Part shown: positions 1-5,410 of the stretch, in pieces
How positions within the stretch are numbered: position 1 is the first letter of the stretch
How the letters are laid out: each line of letters starts with the position of its first letter
Source: Caulobacter sp. CCH9-E1
Lineage (GTDB): Bacteria; Pseudomonadota; Alphaproteobacteria; Caulobacterales; Caulobacteraceae
Assembly: GCF_001556515.1 (NCBI RefSeq)
Contig: NZ_LSJA01000124.1
Coordinates: forward strand, 1-7,261
DNA length: 7,261 nucleotides
Direction of reading: 5' to 3'
The notes under the pieces: generated by a model
Databases searched by the model: none
What the model was told of the DNA's origin: nothing
Seen by the model: only the letters and a program-made list of their open reading frames with translations
Made by a program: the position numbers and the translations under genes

Positions 1-55
1 AGCTCGCCCCCTCCGGCCCTCTGGGCCACCTCCCCCGCGTCGCGGGGGAGGATCT
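1..55 (-). repeat. Palindromic REP-like unit A
   Basis: Read on the - strand, the unit starts AGATCC, forms a hairpin of CCTCCCCCGCG with its complement (29-51), then a second hairpin with arms GGCCC/GGGCC and loop AGA (15-27), and ends in a G-rich tail (GGAGGGGGC). It matches the unit at 7207-7261 at 53 of 55 positions in opposite orientation. It lies upstream of the ble gene and is noncoding. No transposase gene is visible beside it; what lies to its left is outside the window. Confidence 0.9.
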
Positions 56-94
56 CCTATTGCCAGCCTCGCGCCTTCACGCGACTCTGACGCC

Positions 95-445
95 ATGCCT
101 GACCGCGCCACGCCGAATCTTCCGTCCAGCGACTTCGACGCGACCGAGAGCTTCTATGCGGCCCTCGGCTTCGAGCGGGCCTCGCGCGATCCGGGCTGGA
201 TGGTGCTGGAGCGCGGCCGGCTGACGCTGGAGTTCTTCCCGTTTCCGGGCCTGAAGCCGGCCACCAGCAACTTCGCCTGCTGCCTGCGCCTGGACGATCT
301 CGAGGGCTTCTACGCGGTCTGCCAGGCGGCCGGGATCGAGGAGAAGACCGAGGGCTTCCCCCGCCTGCACCCGCCCGGCGATAAGAAGATCATGGCCGCC
401 CTGATCGACCCGGACGGCACCCTGCTCAGGCTGATCCGGAACTGA
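95..445 (+). CDS. ble: Bleomycin-binding resistance protein, BLMT/Tn5 Ble type (VOC fold)
   Basis: This encodes a 116-residue member of the glyoxalase/bleomycin-resistance (VOC) superfamily. It resembles, from memory, the Tn5-encoded Ble protein almost block by block: an N-terminal ATPNLPS..DFD..E.FY segment (5-21), the RDPGWMVLERG strand (31-41), LEFF (45-48), CCLRLDDL (62-69), and a C-terminal AALIDPDGTLLRLI (101-114). Such proteins are dimers that sequester bleomycin-type glycopeptides rather than degrade them. The protein is about ten residues shorter than Tn5 Ble as remembered, with a shortened loop before the last strand and a shorter tail. The ATG at 95 has no strong Shine-Dalgarno sequence. 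The gene is convergent with the prohead protease gene and overlaps its 3' end by 20 bp. A chromosomal VOC protein with a different ligand cannot be excluded. Confidence 0.85.
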   Translation: MPDRATPNLPSSDFDATESFYAALGFERASRDPGWMVLERGRLTLEFFPFPGLKPATSNFACCLRLDDLEGFYAVCQAAGIEEKTEGFPRLHPPGDKKIMAALIDPDGTLLRLIRN

Positions 446-842
446 GGGTCAGCCTAGCGCCCGGCAGCATCGGGAAGGTGACGATCGACACCTCCCAGAG
501 CTCGACGCGGGACAGCACGCGCAGGCGGCCTTGCGTCCGCGCCTTCACCTGGCGAAAGCCGATCGACAGGCCGTCCAGCGCGCCGGCCTCGACCAGGGCG
601 GCGACCAGGCGGCCGCGCGGGGTGGTCCGCAGAATCCGCCCCCGCACGAACAGCCCCTTGGCGTCCTCGACGACCGCGTCCCAGACGCCGATCGGCTCGG
701 CCTCGTCGTGCTGGTGCAGCATCTTCACGGGCGTCCCGGCCGCCAGGCTCTCGGCGAAGGCGCCGGCGGCGGTGACGTCGTCATTGAGGTCTCGGGTCCA
801 GAACAGGGACGCGTAGCCTTCGATCTTCAAGTCTTCGCTCAT
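426..842 (-). CDS. HK97-family prohead protease (GTA g4-like), possibly shortened
   Basis: The 138-residue product matches the prohead maturation protease family (peptidase S78, HK97 type), which cleaves the major capsid protein scaffold during head assembly. The N-terminal EGYASLF (8-14) and the D-G-AF region (22-30) are typical. The conserved LHQHD carries the likely catalytic His45, GLSIGFR carries Ser93, and LWEVSIVTFPM carries Glu117. The ATG at 842 overlaps the upstream gene's stop in an ATGA, which decides the start; open frame further upstream is shadow. The protein ends soon after the PGAR motif with LTLSSGSA, so it is short for the family, and its last codons lie inside the opposite-strand ble gene. 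The C-terminal tail may have been replaced when ble arrived. No major capsid gene follows between here and position 1. Confidence 0.85.
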   Translation of the reverse strand: MSEDLKIEGYASLFWTRDLNDDVTAAGAFAESLAAGTPVKMLHQHDEAEPIGVWDAVVEDAKGLFVRGRILRTTPRGRLVAALVEAGALDGLSIGFRQVKARTQGRLRVLSRVELWEVSIVTFPMLPGARLTLSSGSA

Positions 843-1087
843 CGCGAACGCTCCAGCTTGGCTTCGATGCGGTTCAGCGACTGGCGGGTGGCGTCGGCCT
901 GGGCCTCGAGGCGCGCCAGGCGCTCGGCCACCGGGGCCTGGGCCTCCAGCCGACGCTGCATCTCGTCGATCCGCGCCGAGGCCTTGCCGGCCCACAGCAG
1001 GGCGGCGGCGGCCTGCAGGGCCACGGCCACCAGCACGGCGGCCGACACCTGGCGGTCCAGCCGCCAGCGGGTGGCGGGCGCGCTCAA
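839..1087 (-). CDS. Small membrane/coiled-coil protein of the GTA head cluster (g3.5 position)
   Basis: This 82-residue protein has no enzyme family I can assign. It is placed between portal and prohead protease, the position of g3.5 in Rhodobacter-type GTA clusters. The TTG start at 1087 is chosen because it overlaps the portal stop in a TTGA, and its own stop overlaps the protease start in an ATGA, the tight coupling seen through this operon. After a short basic N-terminus comes one hydrophobic segment (about residues 14-31, VSAAVLVAVALQAAAALLW). A charged helical stretch follows to the end, with leucine and isoleucine spacing suggesting a coiled coil. The predicted topology is a single membrane anchor with a soluble helical tail. 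A role in head assembly or lysis is possible, but only position supports it. A GTG start at residue 14 is an alternative. Confidence 0.7.
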   Translation of the reverse strand: MSAPATRWRLDRQVSAAVLVAVALQAAAALLWAGKASARIDEMQRRLEAQAPVAERLARLEAQADATRQSLNRIEAKLERSR

Positions 1088-2223
1088 TGCTCCAGCCCCG
1101 CCAGCCGCCGCCGCTCGGCGTCGGTCAGGAACGACGCCGCCTCCAGCCGGCTCCACAGGGCGTCGCGCTCGGCCGACAGGGCCGGGACCGCGTCGAGGTC
1201 GGGAGCGATCCGCGCGCCGGGAAACTTCACCGCCAGCCAGGCGGTCAGGGCCCGCGCCGCCCGCTCGGCCAGCGGAACCACCGTCCCGCGCCAGAAGGCG
1301 GCGTTGGCCTCGCGGTAGTTGGCGTAGGTGTTGTCGCCGGGGATGCCGAGCAGCTGCGGCGGCACGCCGAACGTCAGGGCGATCTCGCGGGCGGCGGCGT
1401 GCTTGCCTTCGGTGAAGTCCATCTCGGCGGGGCTCAGAGACATGGCCCGCCAGTCGAGCCCGCCCTCCAGCAACAACGGCCGGCCGGCGTTGGCCTGGCC
1501 GGAGTGAGCATTGGCCAGCTCGGTCTTCAGCCGGTCGAACTGCTCGTCGGTCAGGCGGTCGCCGGCGTCCTTGGATGAGTAGACCAGCGCGCCGGAGGGC
1601 CGGGCGGAGTTGTCCAGCAGCGCCTTGTTCCAGGCGCTGGAGGCGTTGTGGACGTCGATCGCGAAGGCGGCGGCTTCCAGCGGCGAGAAGCCGTAGTGGT
1701 CGCTGGTCGGGTTGAAGAGCCGCAAGTGCAGCACCGGCAGCCAGCCGTCGCCGTCCCGCCCGATCCGCACCGTGCGCCCGGCGGCCTGGTAGTCATAGGC
1801 TAGCGGCCAGCCGCGCGGGCCAGGAACCACGGTCATCCGGTCGGGGCGCAGGGCGTAGAGCTCAGCGGGCGCGCCGTCGCCGGCCGCCTCCAGATAGCCG
1901 TTGCCGGCCACCTGCAGATTGCCGAAGAACGCCTCCATCAGATCGGGTCCGCCCTGCTCGGGATTGGGGCGGTCCAGCAGCCGCTTGAGCGGATGGTCGT
2001 CGGCGCGGCGGCCCTCGACGAACACCGCCAGAGGCGTGGCGGCGGCGGCCTCGGCGATCATGCGGACACAACGATAGGCCACCGGGTTCTTGCCGAACCC
2101 CTCGGCGGCCAGCGCGCCATAGTCCCGCGGCGTCCACTGCGGCCGCCCGCCCGTGGTCAGCGCGATCAGCCGCGCGGCGCGGGAATCCTTGCGCTCGGGC
2201 GGGCGCGGTTTGGAGAAGAGCAT
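1084..2223 (-). CDS. Portal protein, HK97 family (GTA g3-like)
   Basis: The 379-residue product is a phage/GTA portal protein, the dodecameric ring at the head vertex through which DNA is packaged and released. Recognisable blocks are GFGKNPVAYRCVRMIAEA (42-59), PLKRLLDRPNPEQ (78-90), the NLQVAGNGYLE strand (102-112), GFSPLEAAAFAIDVH near the middle, and FGVPPQLLGIPGDNTYANY followed by EANAAFWRGTVVPL in the C-terminal third. The length is close to that of other GTA portals. The ATG at 2223 is chosen because the protein resemblance begins there and a GGAG lies nine bases upstream. The open frame continues upstream into the repeat of the DUF559 cassette, which is shadow. The gene should directly follow the terminase, but 559 bp including a foreign cassette separates them. 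It overlaps the next gene by four bases. Confidence 0.93.
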   Translation of the reverse strand: MLFSKPRPPERKDSRAARLIALTTGGRPQWTPRDYGALAAEGFGKNPVAYRCVRMIAEAAAATPLAVFVEGRRADDHPLKRLLDRPNPEQGGPDLMEAFFGNLQVAGNGYLEAAGDGAPAELYALRPDRMTVVPGPRGWPLAYDYQAAGRTVRIGRDGDGWLPVLHLRLFNPTSDHYGFSPLEAAAFAIDVHNASSAWNKALLDNSARPSGALVYSSKDAGDRLTDEQFDRLKTELANAHSGQANAGRPLLLEGGLDWRAMSLSPAEMDFTEGKHAAAREIALTFGVPPQLLGIPGDNTYANYREANAAFWRGTVVPLAERAARALTAWLAVKFPGARIAPDLDAVPALSAERDALWSRLEAASFLTDAERRRLAGLEH

Positions 2224-2251
2224 GGCGGGGGGCTCCGGTGGATGGAGTTGA

Positions 2252-2274
2252 GAACGAATGAGGAACGATGTAGG
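2252..2274 (-). promoter_or_regulatory. Candidate LexA (SOS) box with adjoining -10 element upstream of portal
   Basis: On the - strand there is a perfect direct repeat GTTC-CTCATTC-GTTC (2266-2252), matching the alphaproteobacterial LexA box GTTC-N7-GTTC. It starts 43 bases upstream of the portal ATG. Directly upstream of it on the same strand lies CCTACATC (2274-2267), which matches seven of eight positions of the Caulobacter housekeeping -10 consensus GCTANAWC, so transcription would begin inside the box, a classic repressor position. A well-placed -35 element is not evident. The motif could instead act on the DUF559 gene about 100 bp away in the other direction, or be a chance match. Confidence 0.5.
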
Positions 2275-2300
2275 GTTGTGGGGGAGGCGAACGCTCTCAA

Positions 2301-2354
2301 AGATCCTCCCCCGCGATGCGGGGGAGGTGTCGCGGAGCGACGGAGGGGGCGAGC
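2301..2354 (+). repeat. REP-like unit B, left end of the DUF559 cassette
   Basis: The unit starts AGATCC, then hairpin 1 pairs CCTCCCCCGC with GCGGGGGAGG around GAT (2305-2327). Hairpin 2 pairs GTCGC with GCGAC around GGA (2329-2341), and the tail GGAGGGGGCGAGC follows. Stem 2 differs in sequence from that of units A, C and F but stays perfectly paired. The unit ends 13 bases before the DUF559 start codon. Confidence 0.9.
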
Positions 2355-2367
2355 ACCGGAGAAGCCA

Positions 2368-2769
2368 ATGAGACCTCCCCTTGTGCAGAGACTGACGGCG
2401 CAACGCTTCCGCCGAGAGCTGACGCTGCCCGAAGGTTTGCTTTGGCGTGAATTGAAGGGCCGCAAGATCGGCGGGCTACAATTCCGCCGACAGCATCCTG
2501 TTGGTCCTTACATTCTCGATTTCTACTGCGAGGCCTTGCGTCTAGCCGTCGAGGTCGATGGCGAATGGCATTGCTTCGATAGTCGACCGCGCAGAGACGC
2601 AGAGCGTGACGCGTGGCTGGAAGATCGCGGGATCGTCACGCTCCGCATTCCGGCTCGAGACATCCTCGCCTTGCCGGAGACGGCTGTCGGGCGAATACTG
2701 GAAGTCGCCAGCGCTCGCCCCCTCCGGCCCTCTGGGCCACCTCCCCCGCATCGCGGGGGAGGATCTTGA
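2368..2769 (+). CDS. DUF559 domain protein, Vsr-like PD-(D/E)XK nuclease
   Basis: The 133-residue product belongs to DUF559, a small family related to Vsr and other PD-(D/E)XK endonucleases. Typical features are the helix RRELTLPEGLLWRELKGRK (15-33) with Glu22, then GLQFRRQHPVGPYILDFYC (36-54) with the acidic Asp51, and LAVEVDGEWH (59-68) carrying Glu62, Asp64 and His68. An RDAERDAWLEDRGIVTLRI segment (76-94) closes the fold. The active-site residues look intact; the substrate is unknown. The ATG at 2368 has GGAG six bases upstream. The last residues (PLRPSGPPPPHRGGGS) are translated from the right-hand repeat, and the TGA lies just past its edge. The gene runs antisense to the GTA operon. 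It probably acts on DNA, perhaps on the flanking hairpins, but that link is inferred from the arrangement alone. Confidence 0.88.
   Translation: MRPPLVQRLTAQRFRRELTLPEGLLWRELKGRKIGGLQFRRQHPVGPYILDFYCEALRLAVEVDGEWHCFDSRPRRDAERDAWLEDRGIVTLRIPARDILALPETAVGRILEVASARPLRPSGPPPPHRGGGS
2712..2766 (-). repeat. REP-like unit C, right end of the DUF559 cassette
   Basis: This is the inverted partner of the unit at 2301-2354 and nearly identical to the units at both window ends. Hairpin 1 is at 2740-2762 and hairpin 2 (GGCCC/GGGCC, loop of three) at 2726-2738. The whole unit except its edge is also the 3' coding end of the DUF559 gene. Confidence 0.9.
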
Positions 2770-2782
2770 TCATCGGCGCCCC

Positions 2783-4120
2783 TCACAACGCCCTCAGCCT
2801 CGGCCGCCGCACCGAGCCCAGCATCAGCTCGCTGACCGCCCAGACCAGCGCGTCGGCGCGGTCGGGGCTGTGTTCCAGGTCGCCGGAGCCGAGCGCCATC
2901 AGTTCCTCCTCCAGCGCCACGAACGATCCGCAGTGCAGGACCCGGCCCTGTTCGTAGAGCGCGGCCACCGGCTCGGCCCGCGCGCGCTTGCCGACCGACG
3001 CCCGCACCAGCTTCACCCGGCACGGCGGGTCGGCCTGGGCCAGCACCGACCGCACCATGTCGCCGCCCTGGTTGGCCTCGGCGACGAGGGCGTCGGCGTT
3101 CCACAGCCTCGCGGCGGCCACGGCCCTGCCCGCCCAGCCGGCGGGAGACAATCCCCGCGCGGTCTCGTCGGCCAACACGAACGCGCGGTCGTCCCTTCGG
3201 CCCACGATCACGATCCCGCAGGCGTCGCCGCCGGCGGTGGCAGGCGGGTCGACCGCGACGACCACGCGGTCCAGACGCGCCGGCCGCGCGGCGCGGCACC
3301 GGGCGAGATCCTCGGCGCGGAACAGGCCGCCGTCGGTCTCGACGATGACCCCGTCCAGCTCCTGGGCGGCCAGGCGGGTGCCGCCGTAGAGGCTCTCCAC
3401 AGTCCGCAGGAAGGCGGGCGCGAGATTGCCGGCGTTGGCGCTGGTGCCCGCGCGGGTCAGGGAGACGCCGGGCTCGGCCATCAACACCTTGAGCGCCCGA
3501 TGGGGCTTGGGCGTCGTGGTCACGACCAGGCGCGGATCGGTCCCCAGGCGCAGGCCGAAGCGCAGCATGGCCAGGGTGTCGCCGGGCTTAGGCCAGGCGC
3601 AGAACTCGTCGGCCCAGGCGGCGTGGAACTGCGGGCCGCGCAGACTGTCGGGGTCCTCGGCCGAGAACGCGTAGGCGCAGGCGCCGTTGGGCCAGACCAG
3701 GCGCCGGCGGGAGGCTTCCCAGCGGGGGCGCTCGTCCGGCGGCGACAGCGCCTGGAGGCCGGACGGCCCCTCGATCATCACCTCACGCACATCGTGGAAG
3801 GTGGGACCGACCAAGGCCAGCCGAGCGCCAAGGCCGGCCTGTTCGATCAGCCAGGCGGCGCCAGCATAGGTCTTGCCCGCGCCGCGCCCGCCAAGGAACA
3901 GCCAGGTGGACCAAGGATTAGGCGGGGGAACCTGGTGGTCCGCCCGGAGGCGGAGCGTTCGAAGGCTGTCCGCCAATTGGCTCGCCAGGTCCGGACGGCT
4001 CTCGTCGATCCCGCTCAGCCAGGTATTTAAGCTCTCGGGATCCAGCAAACTTCGCCAGTCGTTCGCGCACCTCGGCATGAAGCTCGGCGATACGCTGGGC
4101 GTTCCATGGGACGTCGTCAT
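2783..4120 (-). CDS. Terminase large subunit (GTA g2-like packaging ATPase/nuclease)
   Basis: The 445-residue product is a large terminase, the motor that feeds DNA through the portal and cuts it when the head is full. The ATPase domain shows Walker A GGRGAGKT (77-84), a Walker B ending in WADEF with Asp171/Glu172, and the coupling motif TTTP (201-204). The RNase H-like nuclease domain shows Asp291 in VAVDPP, Glu348 in VAEANQGG, and Asp423 near SPDRADALVWA, so both activities look intact. The N-terminal DWRSLLDPESLNTWL resembles GTA terminases. The ATG at 4120 has GGAG ten bases upstream. An ATG at 4078 would fit the family N-terminus equally well but has a weaker ribosome site. The first part overlaps the upstream gene by about 200 bases if both frames are used. 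The stop is followed at once by the DUF559 cassette, where the portal should begin. Confidence 0.93.
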   Translation of the reverse strand: MTTSHGTPSVSPSFMPRCANDWRSLLDPESLNTWLSGIDESRPDLASQLADSLRTLRLRADHQVPPPNPWSTWLFLGGRGAGKTYAGAAWLIEQAGLGARLALVGPTFHDVREVMIEGPSGLQALSPPDERPRWEASRRRLVWPNGACAYAFSAEDPDSLRGPQFHAAWADEFCAWPKPGDTLAMLRFGLRLGTDPRLVVTTTPKPHRALKVLMAEPGVSLTRAGTSANAGNLAPAFLRTVESLYGGTRLAAQELDGVIVETDGGLFRAEDLARCRAARPARLDRVVVAVDPPATAGGDACGIVIVGRRDDRAFVLADETARGLSPAGWAGRAVAAARLWNADALVAEANQGGDMVRSVLAQADPPCRVKLVRASVGKRARAEPVAALYEQGRVLHCGSFVALEEELMALGSGDLEHSPDRADALVWAVSELMLGSVRRPRLRAL

Positions 4121-4397
4121 TCATTGGGGTCTCCGTAGTGTTCCGGTCGGGGCCGTCGTCGGCCTTGGCGGCGCGCTGCAAGCTCGAAAGCGCGCGGCCA
4201 ACCCGGCGGGCGCTTCCCCGGAACAGCTTGATGGCTCGGCCGGCCTTCGCGGTCTTGGCGGCGATCTCCATCCGCGCCTCGGAGGTCTTGTCCTCGCTGG
4301 CGGTCAGAATCTCTGACGCCGCCTTGGCGTAGGTCAGGGAGACCAACTCCTCGATGGCGTTGAGGGCGGCTTCGATGTCTTCGCTTTTCTGGGCCAT
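3918..4397 (-). CDS. Putative small terminase or first gene of the GTA cluster (g1-like)
   Basis: A 159-residue frame precedes the large terminase, the position of GTA g1, identified in Rhodobacter as the small terminase. Residues 1-91 are convincingly coding: nearly every codon ends in G or C, and the segment is alpha-helical and charged (IEAALNAIEELVSLTYAKAA, then EARMEIAAKTAKAGRAIKLF), suiting a helical oligomerising protein. From Met92 on, G/C use at third positions falls and the tail becomes proline- and glycine-rich, while the terminase frame takes over. A shorter product is therefore possible. A second ATG at 4124, with GGAG six bases upstream, lies in the same frame. A single-base shift near 4140 would end the gene in the ATGA at the terminase start. 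The ATG at 4397 lacks a good ribosome site. Family assignment rests mainly on position. Confidence 0.55.
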   Translation of the reverse strand: MAQKSEDIEAALNAIEELVSLTYAKAASEILTASEDKTSEARMEIAAKTAKAGRAIKLFRGSARRVGRALSSLQRAAKADDGPDRNTTETPMNDDVPWNAQRIAELHAEVRERLAKFAGSRELKYLAERDRREPSGPGEPIGGQPSNAPPPGGPPGSPA

Positions 4398-4439
4398 GAC
4401 ACAAAGGTACGGCGCCAGCGGACGCGGATGATCCAGAAG

Positions 4440-4466
4440 CCTGTAAAAGTGACAAGTCTCTGATTT
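4440..4466 (-). promoter_or_regulatory. Candidate GTA promoter control sites (IHF-like site and imperfect palindrome)
   Basis: Upstream of the first GTA gene the sequence turns AT-richer than its surroundings. On the - strand, AATCAGAGACTTG (4465-4453) matches the IHF consensus WATCAA-N4-TTR with one mismatch, and beside it TGTCACTTTTACA (4454-4442) is an imperfect palindrome. From memory, the C. crescentus GTA promoter is activated by GafY together with IHF, so an IHF-like site here is consistent with that. No strong -10/-35 pair is evident. Confidence 0.35.
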
Positions 4467-4576
4467 CCTACAACTCCATCTCGCCTACGCCGAGCATAGA
4501 GCGCGCTGAACGCTCGTACTTGCCCTCGCGGGCGGCTCGACATCAGCCCTCGCCCCGGCCACCTTGGCGAAAAAAA

Positions 4577-4583
4577 GGGAGAG
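4577..4583 (+). promoter_or_regulatory. Strong ribosome binding site of the SDR gene
   Basis: GGGAGAG follows an A-run and lies three bases before the ATG at 4587. It is the clearest Shine-Dalgarno sequence in the window and decides that start. I see no confident promoter in 4500-4576. Confidence 0.7.
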
Positions 4584-4586
4584 AGC

Positions 4587-5339
4587 ATGATCGACCTGAC
4601 CGGAAGGACCGTCCTGGTCACCGGCGCCTCGTCCGGCATCGGGGCGCATCTGGCCCGCCGGGCCGCAGACGCCGGGGCCAAGGTGGCGCTGGCCGCGCGC
4701 CGCGCCGAGCGGCTGGAGGCGCTGGTCGACGAGATCGGCCCGAACGCGGCGGCCTTCTCGATGGACGTCGAGGACGAAGGCTCGATCATCGCCGGCTATG
4801 ACGCCATCAGCGACCGCCTGGGCGCGCCGGACACGGTGATCGCCAACGCCGGGATCAACATCCAGGGCTCGGCCCTCGACATCGAAGCGGCGGACTTCGA
4901 CAAGGTGATGGGCGTCAACACCCGCGGCGTGTTCCTGACGGCCCGCGAGGGGGCGCGGCGGATGATCCTGGCCGGGTCCGAGCAGACCGGCCGAGGCCGC
5001 GTCCTGCTGGTCGCCTCGATCGGCGCGCACAAGGTGCTGCCCGGCGTGACCGCCTACTGCGCGTCCAAGGCCGCCACGGCCATGATGGGCAAGAGCCTGG
5101 CCCGCGAATGGGCCCGCAAGGGGATCAACGTCAACGTCCTTTGCCCGGGCTACATCCGCACCGAACTGAACAGCGACTGGTTCGACACCGAGGGCGGCGC
5201 GCGGCTGGTCGGAAGCTTCCCTCGCAAGCGGCTGATGGACGAGGACGACCTGACCGGCACGGCGCTGTACCTGTGCTCGGACGCGGCGCGGGCGGTGACG
5301 GGCAGCGTGTTCACGGTCGACGACGGGCAGTCGCTGTAA
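4587..5339 (+). CDS. Short-chain dehydrogenase/reductase (classical SDR)
   Basis: The 250-residue product is a classical SDR, an NAD(P)-dependent oxidoreductase with a Rossmann fold. The cofactor motif TGASSGIG is at 12-19, Asp60 and Val61 contact the adenine, and NAG is at 87-89. The catalytic set is Asn111, Ser144, Tyr157 and Lys161 (YCASK), and the PGYIRTEL segment (187-194) follows. AARR at 37-40 after the second strand suggests preference for NADP(H). Length and start are typical. Resemblance is to the broad group of ketoacyl reductases and sugar or alcohol dehydrogenases, so the substrate cannot be named. The gene diverges from the GTA operon. It is followed immediately by a paired repeat structure and then by a separately promoted aldehyde dehydrogenase. 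A shared pathway with that enzyme is possible but not shown. Confidence 0.92.
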   Translation: MIDLTGRTVLVTGASSGIGAHLARRAADAGAKVALAARRAERLEALVDEIGPNAAAFSMDVEDEGSIIAGYDAISDRLGAPDTVIANAGINIQGSALDIEAADFDKVMGVNTRGVFLTAREGARRMILAGSEQTGRGRVLLVASIGAHKVLPGVTAYCASKAATAMMGKSLAREWARKGINVNVLCPGYIRTELNSDWFDTEGGARLVGSFPRKRLMDEDDLTGTALYLCSDAARAVTGSVFTVDDGQSL

Positions 5340-5340
5340 A

Positions 5341-5386
5341 ATCCTCTCCCCAAGGGAGAGGTGTCGGCGTAGCCGACGGAGAGGGA
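5341..5386 (+). repeat. REP-like unit D (diverged)
   Basis: It begins two bases after the SDR stop. Hairpin 1 pairs CCTCTCCC (5343-5350) with GGGAGAGG (5354-5361). Hairpin 2 pairs GTCGGC (5363-5368) with GCCGAC (5372-5377) around GTA, and the tail is GGAGAGGG. The order of parts equals that of the other units although the sequence differs, with both stems fully compensated. It may also protect the 3' end of the SDR transcript. Confidence 0.8.
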
Positions 5387-5410
5387 AGTCTCGGCGGAAA
5401 CTCCGCAGAC

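Larger units (their letters stand above)
2301..2766. mobile_element. DUF559 endonuclease cassette bounded by inverted palindromic repeats
   Basis: A 466-bp unit whose two ends are inverted copies of the REP-like repeat (2301-2354 and 2712-2766). The outer 29 bases of the two ends are identical, the second hairpin differs, and the inner tail (CGGAGGGGGCGAGC) is identical again. The only gene inside encodes a DUF559 (Vsr-like) nuclease, on the strand opposite to the GTA operon. The cassette lies between terminase and portal genes that are normally adjacent: 16 bp separate it from the terminase stop and 77 bp from the portal start. Its inner sequence is visibly less GC-rich at third positions than the GTA genes. 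I see no clear target-site duplication. That it moves, or moved, is inferred from its position and bounded structure. Confidence 0.7.

Noticed and set aside
531..1578. Long open frames on the + strand opposite portal and protease
   Set aside because: They are arginine- and proline-rich mirror frames of GC-rich genes, without domain resemblance or ribosome sites.
1993..2367. N-terminal extension of the DUF559 reading frame to 1993
   Set aside because: It runs antisense through the portal gene and unit B and shows no protein resemblance; the ATG at 2368 has a good ribosome site and begins the family-like sequence.
2301..2766. A RAYT (Y1 transposase) or classical insertion sequence in the cassette
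   Set aside because: The only gene matches DUF559; there is no HUH motif, DDE triad or reading frame of transposase size.
2295..2772. Target-site duplication around the DUF559 cassette
   Set aside because: The left flank (CTCTCAA) and right flank (TGATCAT) share no convincing direct repeat; AAGATCC at both ends is inverted and belongs to the repeat.
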